From assembly GCF_000285515.1 (NCBI RefSeq), contig NZ_HE610957.1:388867-452866 (forward strand): DNA of 64,000 bases, in the 5' to 3' direction. A program made the position numbers and the translations under genes. Below are positions 51,761 to 60,928 of the stretch, piece after piece. Each line of letters starts with the position of its first letter. Within the stretch, counting starts at the first letter, position 1. The DNA is from Paenibacillus senegalensis JC66. Lineage in GTDB: Bacteria > Bacillota > Bacilli > Paenibacillales > NBRC-103111. Under the pieces are notes generated by a model. The model saw only the letters and a list, made by a program, of their open reading frames with translations, was not told where the DNA came from and did no database searches.

Positions 51761-54619
51761 TTATGGATGAGATCCAGTAACCAACAGAGAAACAGAATTA
51801 GAAACAACCGTGATTCCGTCCAGCGTAATCGCAGCTGTAATCTCAGTACGTCCTGGATGCTTGGCGTGAATTACCCCATAATCATCAATCTCCGCCACCT
51901 TAGTCTTGCTGCTGTGATAGCTTATCTCTGCTCCGGAGAGTTCTACTGTAGAGCGCCCTTTTTCCAGCAATGCCGTAAGTGCTGTTGTGGTTGTCTCTCC
52001 GCGGCTCAGGCGAGTCGCTTTTACCTCCAGCTGAGCACCGGTTAAACCTACAACTAATGCCGGATCACTATACTTCATTAGCTCACTGCCATACTTGAAA
52101 TAGAAGTTGCCAAAATCGTCCTGGGCCAATTTCTCCACGTTACTTTCTAGTAAAATCGTTACTTCCTTAGTCTCTGCATCAATCCTGATCAGTTTACTTG
52201 TATAAGTCCGATTTGCGACATAACCGGTATATATTGAGCCATAAATATGACCGTCTGTGCCTATCATGAATTGCGGATTACTGTGGGAATAATCAGCCGT
52301 CGGAAACTTGTCGTCGCTATAAACTATTTCCCCGGTATCTGGATTCATAATAAACAGCGTGCCTAATGCCATTCCCCAAATGTTGCCGTCGGGCCCCCAA
52401 AGCAAAGCGGTTACGGTCCGTTTCCCGGGTACAGGGGCTTGAGAGGACACTACCTTTCCTTGAGCTGTATCATAGATGGCAATCTCGCCGCTTCCTCCCT
52501 CCATAGAACTGGTAGCCATATAGAGCAATCCATCCCGGTATAATAGAGAATTAATAGAATGATTAGGAACAATGTGGCGCTTAACATCAAATGTATTAGT
52601 ATTAGGATCATAAATAGTTAGCGCCCCGCCAACAGTACCGGCTATCGGATAGCTGCCAATGTATAATTTATTTTCTTCTTCCACGCCAAGCAAAGCGATT
52701 GGCCGATCCTGCTGTTGGCCAAGCTGGGCAATTCTGAACGGGTTTTGCGGCTGGCTTGGGTCGGTCCGGTTCCATTCTGCTGAAGGGTCATATACGAATA
52801 CGGATGCATTAGGGTAACCCCCAAAATACATCAGTCCGTTCAAGCTGCCATATCCCTCAATCTGTCCGAGGCTTGCATGATGAACCGTTTCATTAAGTGT
52901 TGGAGAATAGATTCCCATTCCCCCTCCGGAAATAAACCCGGATGATAACATTTTTCCATCCACGCTTTTGGCAATGCTGAACAGCTCGACAAATTGAGGA
53001 GGAATAGGCAGCTCAGCCGTCTTTATATTACCGTTCTGCAGGTTATAGTAGAAGGCACGACCGCTGTTGCCTGATAATCCTACAAGGCTAATACCCGGAA
53101 AATCGGGATCCTCAAGCTCCACGTAATGAAACCCGATCGCCGGTCCCTTCACATCGGCATTCAGGGAGCCGTACTCCCCCGTTTCGATGTCATAGGCGTA
53201 TAAGGACCATTGATTTCCTCCGCCCTCCACTGTCTCGTAATACGTATAGAATACGCGTCCATCTGGAGATACCTCCGAAAATCCCCGGGTGTTATAGGCT
53301 GTATTGTTAGTAACGAGCCACGTCTCCTCTTCGGGATCGTAAACGAACATTTCCGGGCCGGGATCCGTTCGTACAAACAGCTTGCCCCCGGTATACATTA
53401 AATCGTACACTGAAGTTTTTCCGGCAAAGCCCGGCGGGTTTAAGACACGGCTGGCGCCTGTCGTTAAATCATATTCATATAACCGGACTACATCAGCAGC
53501 GCCTGCATAAAGCACGTGACGGTCTTCATCATAAGCCAGACTGCGCAGATGGTACTCCCTGGTAGAGCCTTTAAAGGAGGTCAATGTCGTTGTCTGATCC
53601 GTGACGGGATCATACTCGAACAAGATTTGATTGTAAGCCGTCCCTCCATAAACCTTGCCGTCCTGACCGGGGACAAGAACCCAGATCACCGTCTCGGTCG
53701 ATGCCGGTTTGCCGATAGCTCTTAGGTGATCCGTCAAAGGATCGTATTGAAACAAGGTCCCGTTCGGCGTGCTGCCCAGGTACACCTTGCCATCTGTAGC
53801 AACCGTTATCGCCCAGGCAGCTGTGGCAAAACTGCCGTCCAATGCAACCAAAGGCTTCTCCGCATACAGTTCGTTCGTATGCACATCCATCGCTATAAAT
53901 TTAGCAGGATCTCCTTGCGCTACAGTGTAGAGGACATCCCGGCCAAGCGGGTCCCGGCCGTATGCCCCCTTCATGATAGTCAGGCTTGTGGATTGCGGTC
54001 CCAGACTGGTAATATAATCCGGTGTTTCATTAACCGTCAATTGGACATCGTCAACATAAAAGCTTCCCTCTTGCTGATCTGGTATAGTAAAAGCTACTTG
54101 TACCGCAGCCCCGTCTTTAGGAGCAGAGGCTGCAGCGCGGACTTCACTCCACTCGCCGATTGGTCCTTGGATAAGTCCGCTGACGATCGAAATCAATTCT
54201 TCATTGTTATTGTAAAAACGCAAATCCATAGTAGCCTCTGAGCCCAAAACGCGCAAAACTTCAGCAGATGCGATGATATTGTCAAATGGATTGACAGCAA
54301 TCAAATCACTAACAATTCCAGTGGCAGTAAACGAAGCATGATGCTCGATAAAAGCACTCCGCTGTCCTTCTTTGTAAACAGCAGCGGTAACCTGGATAGG
54401 TCCGCCAGAACCGTCAGAACCGTTACTCTGCCATCCTGCAACTGCACCCGTGTCTTCATCGTCATTTTCAAAACCTCCATTCGTTAACCCTGCAGCAGAA
54501 AAACTCCCATGCTCGTTCATTTCCTGTATAACTGAAGCTTGAGCAACCAGCGGGAATGTGCTGAGGGTAAGAAAAAATATGAGGGTCCATAGGATCATTC
54601 GATTACGGCTTAATGACAT
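51761..54619 (-). CDS. Secreted beta-propeller protein with N-terminal CBM-like and C-terminal Big-like domain (copy 3 of the family)
   Basis: 952 residues. A signal peptide (ILWTLIFFLTLSTFPLVAQA) is followed by a jelly-roll domain at about 40-195 (LTNGGFENDDEDTGAVAGWQ, GSFYVDDVQLTV) like family 4/9 carbohydrate-binding modules. Then comes the double propeller (about 200-860) with the shared blocks QQQDRPIALLGVEEENKLYI, TVGGALTIYDPNTN and QIEGYGSLNGLMYFGGYPNA. The C-terminal 85 residues form a bacterial Ig-like (Big_2) domain (YHSSKTKVAEIDDYGVIHAK). The domain order is reversed relative to the protein at 43983, where the module follows the propellers. Start ATG at 54619 with AGGAGAGG upstream. 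An esterase and a cytoplasmic propeller gene lie upstream in the same direction. Confidence 0.83.
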   Translation of the reverse strand: MSLSRNRMILWTLIFFLTLSTFPLVAQASVIQEMNEHGSFSAAGLTNGGFENDDEDTGAVAGWQSNGSDGSGGPIQVTAAVYKEGQRSAFIEHHASFTATGIVSDLIAVNPFDNIIASAEVLRVLGSEATMDLRFYNNNEELISIVSGLIQGPIGEWSEVRAAASAPKDGAAVQVAFTIPDQQEGSFYVDDVQLTVNETPDYITSLGPQSTSLTIMKGAYGRDPLGRDVLYTVAQGDPAKFIAMDVHTNELYAEKPLVALDGSFATAAWAITVATDGKVYLGSTPNGTLFQYDPLTDHLRAIGKPASTETVIWVLVPGQDGKVYGGTAYNQILFEYDPVTDQTTTLTSFKGSTREYHLRSLAYDEDRHVLYAGAADVVRLYEYDLTTGASRVLNPPGFAGKTSVYDLMYTGGKLFVRTDPGPEMFVYDPEEETWLVTNNTAYNTRGFSEVSPDGRVFYTYYETVEGGGNQWSLYAYDIETGEYGSLNADVKGPAIGFHYVELEDPDFPGISLVGLSGNSGRAFYYNLQNGNIKTAELPIPPQFVELFSIAKSVDGKMLSSGFISGGGMGIYSPTLNETVHHASLGQIEGYGSLNGLMYFGGYPNASVFVYDPSAEWNRTDPSQPQNPFRIAQLGQQQDRPIALLGVEEENKLYIGSYPIAGTVGGALTIYDPNTNTFDVKRHIVPNHSINSLLYRDGLLYMATSSMEGGSGEIAIYDTAQGKVVSSQAPVPGKRTVTALLWGPDGNIWGMALGTLFIMNPDTGEIVYSDDKFPTADYSHSNPQFMIGTDGHIYGSIYTGYVANRTYTSKLIRIDAETKEVTILLESNVEKLAQDDFGNFYFKYGSELMKYSDPALVVGLTGAQLEVKATRLSRGETTTTALTALLEKGRSTVELSGAEISYHSSKTKVAEIDDYGVIHAKHPGRTEITAAITLDGITVVSNSVSLLVTGSHP

Positions 54620-54695
54620 TTGCTATCCTCTCCTGTCTGCTAGAAAGATGGTCTCGCAAGTTCCATAGGATGCAGTAAAATGTACACAGAAGTAC

Positions 54696-55712
54696 TTATC
54701 CAAGCCATTTCTGCAAAAATTGATAGCTGGCTTTGCGGACCGCTTCCGGAAAATCATGACCGGCGCTGCCCATCCACCCGACGTAATGATCTTCTTTATC
54801 CAGAAAACTATACAGATGGCTAATTTCAAGTGAAGCCTTAGCAATAAATTCCCAATGAGGAAAAATAGGATCTTTTTGCCCCATCCAGTTAAAGAAAGGA
54901 GTAGGAGCGCAAAGAGCGGCTATTTCATGCCATTCAAAGGGCACGACTCCGTTCTCAATGTCTTCGCTTAAGCGGGGTATATGTGAAAACCAATAACGCA
55001 GCCCTCAGCGATTTGGATCCTGATCACCTGCAAAGGAGCTTAACCCGCAGCTCGAGACGATAGCCTTGACCCGCTCATCCATTGTAGCCAGCATAAAAGC
55101 ATTATAAGCCCCCAAGGAGTGACCAACCGCTCCAAAGCGATTTGAGTCCACATAAGGCAAGGCTGCCAGTAGATCCAGGCCCTGCTGATGATCGTGAATC
55201 ATGCGGCCAATAGCGGTGGAAGCCGGAAATTGCTTGTAAAATGGTGCAGTTTGATATGCATCAGCGCCCTCGTAAATTCTTTCACCAGCAGAAATCATAT
55301 CTGGAGCCAGAACGACAAAGCCCCGGGAAACCAGCTCTATTCCGTACAAACGATTGGCTCTGCCTTCGGGCGTGGCCACATCGCCTTTGCCCAATTCACT
55401 CGTAGGATGCATGGCGATAATGGCCGGATAGTTTCCACTCGGATTCATGCTGGTTCCAGGAATTAATAAGTAAGCGGTCACCCAATCATCAAATCCGGTC
55501 GCATACCGCAAATGCAATCTCCAGTGATCCTTTTCCTTAGTCTCTGCCAAAATCTCATAGTTTAAGGCGACCCGTTCCGGTATTTCACCTAAGTAGTCTT
55601 TCCATATAATCAATAGCTGTTCTTTTCTCTTCTGCCAGTCTGAAATCGTTTTCAAACCATCCGTTAACGAAGGCCAATGTGTGGTGGTCAAAGCGGCGAG
55701 CGGATAAGCCAT
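54696..55712 (-). pseudogene. Alpha/beta hydrolase (acetyl-esterase/dienelactone hydrolase-like), interrupted by one in-frame TGA
   Basis: Two pieces in the same frame are separated by a single TGA at 55005-55007. The first (235 residues) holds the nucleophile Ser in GAVGHSLGAYNAF; the second holds the Asp in GQKDPIFPHW and the His in GSAGHDFPEA. The codons on both sides of TGA stay protein-like (DQDPNR before, GLRYWFSHIPRLSEDIE after), and a Trp (TGG) would fit at this place. The full protein would be about 338 residues, cytoplasmic, probably removing acyl groups from sugars. As it stands the triad is split. Overlaps the regulon of the beta-propeller module. Confidence 0.8.
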
Positions 55713-55725
55713 AGCCTCACTCCTT

Positions 55726-57621
55726 TCAAATTGTTGGCAGCGGGTAGCTCAGCAGCTTATTCCCTGCAGCCATATACATTGTTTCGTTTAAGACAGCCAA
55801 GCCCGCTGTGATCTTCTCTGGGGTTTTATCCAGCTGGGTAACTTGCGCTGTTGACAAGGTGATCGAGATGACCGATTGATTAAGTACCCCAACCACTCGG
55901 TCTGATGCGTATCTATGCATACCACCGTTAACGGGAAAACCCCAGGAAGACAAATCTCGTCGGGCGGCAACAACTCCGCTGTCCGGCTCCATTACAAAAT
56001 AGACGGACTGCGACGTTAATCCATGAAGCCGGCCGGTCTCGTCCAATTCGACCCAGACGTATTCCCGTGCTTCCGGCAAAGGCTTCCATGACCGGTTTAC
56101 GACACCCTGTTGCCAGTCGAACTCATAGATTTGGGCTGTCGAATCTACCGGCACGGCTCCCCCATGAGTTTCTACACTGGTGCCGCCAATGATGCAATTC
56201 GCTGATTTCTCGGTCAGACATAATGTACTGTGGTACGGAATCAATTGCTCATGCGTAAACAGCCTGTCTCGATCCTCCTCGAGATCGTAAAAGCAAAGTC
56301 CCCCGCCCACCATTCCGTAGCCGGGAAATCCGCCATAGACCATATGCTTTCCATCGCTAAGTGCCAAAGCGCATCGCGGGCGATGAATAGCTGCATGACT
56401 GCATACCTTTCTTGGATTTCGCGTACAGGGACCTGGACTGTTTGCACGTTCCGGCTCAGGGGAAGCGGCTTGATCAGGCGTTACCGGCAGACGAACATCA
56501 AACAAATGAAAATGACCGCCGGCATAAGCTGCCCCACCAATATAGCTGCCCGTCACTGCAAAAGCGGCAATATTGCCTCCCCCTCCCAGTTCTATAGGTC
56601 TCCCGCCGTAATCATGAAATAATTCGGTTAACGGATCAAATTGATAGAAATGAAGCGGATGCTTGGAGGTTCCATATACTTTGCCGTCCGGCCCGGCTAC
56701 AAGGGTGCTGAGCGGAGTACCTTCCGTCGCGAAATCAAGCTTTATCCGCCGATGCCCACCTGTTGTAGAATCACGAAGCAACAGTTCACGCTCCGCTAAC
56801 TCGAAGCTGACGACCTGGAGCTCACCTTCCAGCTGGCGATGTAGCTTGTGAAATCCGTCTCCCTCGTACAGGGATTTGGCAATGTCTGCGTAAGGAACTG
56901 ATTCAGCCTTCCCATTGTACAATCTATACCATGGTAATGACGATGGCTCCTTCTCTTCCCGCAAATCCTGATAGCTCCAATGCCCGTATACCTGTCCGTC
57001 TACTCAGCGGTACACGACTCCCATACCCCGGGTCCGCTGTTCTTCTGGAACAAGGGAACGCAATTCTCCGTTTGCCAGGTGATAAGCAACGATCGTTTTC
57101 CTTTCGGTGCCTACTCCAGCGTACAGCCAGCCATCCTTCCCCAGTGCCAAATGACTGGGATACATCTGCCTGCTGTCCAAACGGGTAACTAGAACCGTCT
57201 GCTTGCTCACTCTATTAAATTTATATAAATGACAGGTAGGATAAGCGGTAAAATAGATCTCATCTTTTTCCGCATTCTCTTCAAAGCTAAATGACAGCAG
57301 CTCTGCTGAATATCCAACCGTCTCATAATAAACAAAGCTTTCCCGAAAAGGATCCAGCATCATAAACATGCGTCCGGCTCCTGTATAAAAATAGCCTAGA
57401 CTATCACTAAAGGAGGCATAAGGATATTCACGGTTTCCTGCGGGAAAAAAGAGCTGCACGTTCCGCTCTGTCAATGGATCTACAATGACTACAAAACCTT
57501 TGGCTGCCAATACGATCCGGCTTTCTCCCGATTTGTTGGTGCACACGGCTCCCGTTCGCGATTCTTCTGCATGGACGGGAACTCCATGATTTACAAAGCT
57601 GTTCGTGCGTCCTTCATTCAA
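55726..57621 (-). pseudogene. Cytoplasmic two-domain beta-propeller gene (copy 4), interrupted by one in-frame TGA
   Basis: A 205-codon piece (57621-57004) and a 412-codon piece (ending 55726) are in the same frame, separated by TGA at 57004-57006 and 39 more bases that stay open (VDGQVYGHWSYQDLREEKEP). Joined, they give about 631 residues, almost the length of the protein at 5684 and likewise without signal peptide. Shared blocks are PRCALALSDGKHMVYGGFPG, YGMVGGGLCFYDLEED and SLGYFYTGAGRMFMML. The upstream codon VVYR and the downstream VDG suggest that Gly (GGA) or another one-base neighbour of TGA once stood there. It lies 14 bases upstream of the esterase gene; both are translated from one transcript. 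Confidence 0.78.
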
Positions 57622-57705
57622 CTAGAAATCCCCCTTTGCTATACAGGCACTCTGCCTATCCTTTTTTTGACGCTCCTAACTACAGGGCATTCTTCCTTCT
57701 ATGTA

Positions 57706-57882
57706 TCTAACCTGTATCTAAAAAGAAGATATACTTCTAACATGTGGTCTGTCAACATAAATTTTCCTTCTAGAAATAAAAAAAACCCAACATACAAATC
57801 GTTATTCCAATAAAAATATGCAAAAACATGTGATTAAAAGCTTCAATTTCTTTGATAAAATGCTATATTGTATCTAACATGT
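57706..57882. promoter_or_regulatory. Three copies of TCTAAC(A/C)TGT between divergent genes
   Basis: TCTAACCTGT at 57706-57715, TCTAACATGT at 57736-57745 and TCTAACATGT at 57873-57882, all in the same orientation. The first two lie upstream of the minus-strand propeller gene (start 57621), the third upstream of the regulator gene (start 57923). They are candidates for operators of the GntR-type regulator, controlling both directions. A possible -10 TATATT at 57864-57869 with -35 TTCAAT is next to the third copy. Confidence 0.6.
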
Positions 57883-57922
57883 ACTTTTTTTATTTTCGCG
57901 GTGAAAGAGGATAGGTGAATAC

Positions 57923-59332
57923 ATGAAAAGAGAGAAAAACTTTTTATACAGCAAACTGGCAAATATTTTAAGAGAACAAATCTATTCGGGGTACATCAGA
58001 CCAGGGCAGTTTTTAATGTCGGAATTCGAGCTGTGCCAATACTATGGGCTAAGCCGGACTTCCGTGAGGAGATCTTTGGACAAGCTGCTGCAGGAAGGAC
58101 TGATTATCAAAAAAACCGGCCAGGGCACGATGGTCTCTCCAGACCTTGTAATTCCAAAGAGTGAACGAAAGGTGCTGCGGATAGCAGTTACCTCCCCGTC
58201 CTATTTTGTCGATCATGTTATGCCGTTGATCACGACAGCTTTTCAGCAAAAATATCCTCATGTCGAGTTAAAGCTTATCCAGTTTCCTACAGTGAATTTT
58301 TGGGAGTCCGTCCGAACCATGCGGGAAAACGGAATCGTTCCGGACTTGATATTTATAACAGACCGGCAATTTAACGAACTCGATCCTAATGATAAGCATT
58401 ATGTTGAATTAGGTGAACCCTTCAAGAACCAGCTGCGGCAAATATATCCCCGTCTGCTGGATGCCTGCCTCCGTCAAGACAAGCTGATCGCGGTCCCTGT
58501 TACGTTCTCCACTGTATATTTGGCGTACAATCCTCAGTTGTTTGAGAAATATGGGGTTTCTGAGCCCCGGGTGGAATGGACAAAGGAAGATTTTTTAAGA
58601 GCGGCTCAGAAGCTAACGGTGGATACTGACGGCGATGGCATTGTCGATCAATACGGCCTGCTGTTATCCCCCTCTGTTTATCGCTGGCCCGTATTTGCTC
58701 TGCAGCAGGGCATTACCCGTAAGGAACACCTGGAGAAGCTTGCTGTTGTCCGGACATTTACTTTCCTGCACGATCTTCTTTACCGTTATCGGGTTGCTAC
58801 CTTGTCCCGTTCTTCCAACAACGAAATTAACTCCAGAGCCTTTATGCGGGGGAAAGCAGCGATGGTGATGACCACCTCTGTAGAGCTCGGCAACTGGCAA
58901 GGTGAAGGGATGGGCTTTGAAGCCCGCGTGGCCACTATGCCTTTCGGTCACAATTCATCTACATTGCTGCTAGCCAATACCTTTATGATTCCTACTGCAA
59001 GCAGCGAGCAGGAATTAGCTTTATTTTTCCTTGAGACCGCTCTCGACCCTTCGCTGCAGGAAACGTTAAGCCGGAAAACCGGTTTTTTATCGGTGCATCA
59101 AGCAGTGAACGAGAAAATATGGGATAAGCCGTATCTCAATTCCCTTCAGTTGCTGGATACACAGCTGCGTGATTGTTATTTTCTATATGAATGGATTAAC
59201 AAGCCGAGCGTGCTCAAGGACTGGGAGCAGGAAATGGACTTCTTCTGGTCCGGACTCGAATCTGCGGAATCGTTCTCAAGCCGCTTTATTGAGCTTGTAC
59301 AGACCTCTGCACCCGGAGATTCACAAGATTAA
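57923..59332 (+). CDS. GntR-type regulator fused to a solute-binding-protein sensor domain (copy 3)
   Basis: 469 residues. The winged helix (about 5-75) has LREQIYSGYIRPGQFLMSEF and the recognition region LCQYYGLSRTSVRRSLDKLL. The rest, from about residue 85, is a type 1 binding-protein fold (TTAFQQKYPHVELKLIQFPT, IAVPVTFSTVYLAYNPQLFE, KLTVDTDGDGIVDQYGL, as in extracellular sugar-binding proteins). No signal peptide, so it is a cytoplasmic sensor. It is divergent from the cytoplasmic propeller gene and upstream of the second enolase-superfamily gene, so it probably regulates both. It is less similar to the copies at 12861 and 40179 than those are to each other. Confidence 0.86.
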   Translation: MKREKNFLYSKLANILREQIYSGYIRPGQFLMSEFELCQYYGLSRTSVRRSLDKLLQEGLIIKKTGQGTMVSPDLVIPKSERKVLRIAVTSPSYFVDHVMPLITTAFQQKYPHVELKLIQFPTVNFWESVRTMRENGIVPDLIFITDRQFNELDPNDKHYVELGEPFKNQLRQIYPRLLDACLRQDKLIAVPVTFSTVYLAYNPQLFEKYGVSEPRVEWTKEDFLRAAQKLTVDTDGDGIVDQYGLLLSPSVYRWPVFALQQGITRKEHLEKLAVVRTFTFLHDLLYRYRVATLSRSSNNEINSRAFMRGKAAMVMTTSVELGNWQGEGMGFEARVATMPFGHNSSTLLLANTFMIPTASSEQELALFFLETALDPSLQETLSRKTGFLSVHQAVNEKIWDKPYLNSLQLLDTQLRDCYFLYEWINKPSVLKDWEQEMDFFWSGLESAESFSSRFIELVQTSAPGDSQD

Positions 59333-59452
59333 GCCAGCTTCGCCTTTTCACCGGCTCGTTAAAGCGTTTGACAGCTTCATAATCAAGAAAGCACAAATCC
59401 GCGACGCAACACACGGAGTTCTTGATGATAACCACGTTTTTTGAATATATTA

Positions 59453-59489
59453 GAAATTTTTACAAATAGTATGAAATTTTACAAACAGT
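59453..59489. promoter_or_regulatory. Direct repeat upstream of the second enolase-superfamily gene
   Basis: GAAATTTTTACAAATAGT and GAAATTTTACAAACAGT follow each other with a period of 20 bases, about 70 bases before the ATG at 59558. Candidate regulatory site; it differs from the TCTAACMTGT motif. Confidence 0.4.
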
Positions 59490-59557
59490 TGAAGAATGGT
59501 AATGGGCGATTGTTTTAGAAGCAGATGCCCGCCATATTCTGTAAGGAGATGCAGCCT

Positions 59558-60637
59558 ATGCGTATTGATAAAATCGAAACCTACTCCACTCCTCATTTAT
59601 GTGTAGTGAGAATTACTACGGAGGACGGACTTAGCGGAATCGGTCAAACAGCTCCCGACTTTACCGATATCACCTGCAGGATCGTTCATCGGCAGCTGGC
59701 ACCGCTGGTGCTGGGTATGGATGCCGGGCAAATTGAGGAGATATCAGACCGCTGTATCGAATCGACATACAAGTTCTACGGCTCTTATATTTGCCGGGCC
59801 GCTGCCGGAATTGATACTGCTCTATGGGATTTGAAAGCCAAACGTGCTGGCAAAGGCGTTGCCCAATTGCTTGGCAGCACAGCCTCAAGTGTTGATGTGT
59901 ATGGTTCCAGTATGGATAAAACGATTACGCCAAAGCTGGAGGCGGATAGAATGAAGGCCCTCATGCAGGATAAGGGCTTTCGAGCTTTCAAGCTTCATAT
60001 TGGCAAAGGAATCGGTAAAAACTTGGATATGTACCCGGGACGGACAGAAGAAGTCGTCTCCCTTGTCAGGCAGGCACTGGGGTCAGACAGCGAGCTGTAT
60101 GTGGACTCAAAAGGTGCTTATGATGTCAACCGTGCCATCGAGCTGGGGCGTTTGTTTGAGCAGCTGGACATTGGCTTTTTCGAAGAGCCTTGTCCGTTCT
60201 GGCAGATGGAAAAATCAGCTGAAGTTGCACGTACTCTCAGTATTCCGGTAGCCGGCGGTGAACAGGATTTCTGTCTTGCCCAATGGGGACGTATTATTGA
60301 GCAGCGGGCCCTGTCGATTGCCCAGCCGGATATACTCTCCATTGGCGGTCTTACCCGTGCCTTGCGGGTAGCCAGGATGGCGGAAAAAGCAGGACTGTAC
60401 TGTACTCCCCATAACAGCACCCACTCCCTGCTGCAGGTATTCAGCATCCATATGTACGCAGCTCTTGCTAATGCCTATCCGTTTCTTGAAATTTCGATTG
60501 ATCAGGAGTATTTGGACCCCTGGACGAAAAACTTTTTTTACCCTGCTGTCGAGGTTAAAGATGGCAAAGTCAAGGTTCCCCGGGAGCCTGTGGGGAGTGC
60601 AAGTCAACCCGGATTGGCTCGACAAGGCACACTATGA
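59558..60637 (+). CDS. Enolase-superfamily dehydratase (second copy), frameshifted near the C-terminus
   Basis: About 359 residues as read. Metal ligands are D183 (LYVDSKGAYD), E209 (FFEEPCPFW) and E235 (VAGGEQDF); D258 and H285 (YCTPHNST) match the acid-base pair of the mandelate racemase group, and K145 lies in FKLHIG. The normal C-terminus of the family (GVQVNPDWLDKAHYEVSERH) is in the next frame from about 60595 to the stop at 60654-60656. One extra base in GGGGAG at about 60591-60597 explains the shift, so the current protein ends in an unrelated SASQPGLARQGTL. Activity may be kept or lost. ATG at 59558 has AAGGAGAT upstream. Only moderately similar to the enzyme at 4282; substrates probably differ. 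Confidence 0.85.
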   Translation: MRIDKIETYSTPHLCVVRITTEDGLSGIGQTAPDFTDITCRIVHRQLAPLVLGMDAGQIEEISDRCIESTYKFYGSYICRAAAGIDTALWDLKAKRAGKGVAQLLGSTASSVDVYGSSMDKTITPKLEADRMKALMQDKGFRAFKLHIGKGIGKNLDMYPGRTEEVVSLVRQALGSDSELYVDSKGAYDVNRAIELGRLFEQLDIGFFEEPCPFWQMEKSAEVARTLSIPVAGGEQDFCLAQWGRIIEQRALSIAQPDILSIGGLTRALRVARMAEKAGLYCTPHNSTHSLLQVFSIHMYAALANAYPFLEISIDQEYLDPWTKNFFYPAVEVKDGKVKVPREPVGSASQPGLARQGTL

Positions 60638-60686
60638 GGTGAGTGAACGGCATTAAATGCCAGCTCATCTGCTCGCTTATCTTATC

Positions 60687-60900
60687 CTAAACGAATAGCT
60701 TGATGAGTTCCCCCATTTGCCCAGCATAGCCGGAATAGCCGTGTGCAAGAATAACAGCTTTGGGGGATTCTGTTCTGCCTTCCCCTCCCTCAGTAAAGAT
60801 ACAGCCGGGGCCAGATAATAGCAGTCAGACGTAGACCGTCATAGGACTGCAGCCTCCATTCTTTCACGGCTTGCGTCTCCCGCCACGAAAACGGTGACAC
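60687..60900 (-). pseudogene. N-terminal remnant of an alpha/beta hydrolase (YqkD-like)
   Basis: A GTG at 60900 with GGAGGAG upstream starts SPFSWRETQAVKEWRLQSYD; after a frameshift the next frame gives SPKAVILAHGYSGYAGQM and ends at 60687. This is the first strand-turn region with the HGYSG oxyanion motif of the YqkD-type hydrolase family. Everything from the nucleophile elbow onward is missing. Confidence 0.65.
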
Positions 60901-60928
60901 GACTGCTCCTCCTTGAGCTACGTATTCC

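Noticed and set aside
53726..54241. Plus-strand frame of 171 codons opposite the 51761-54619 gene
   Set aside because: Antisense shadow; the gene on the minus strand has a signal peptide and domains in order.
55005..57006. Selenocysteine or other recoding at the two TGA codons
   Set aside because: No structure resembling a bacterial SECIS was noticed after either TGA, no selenium genes in the window, and the expected residue is Trp or Gly rather than Cys.
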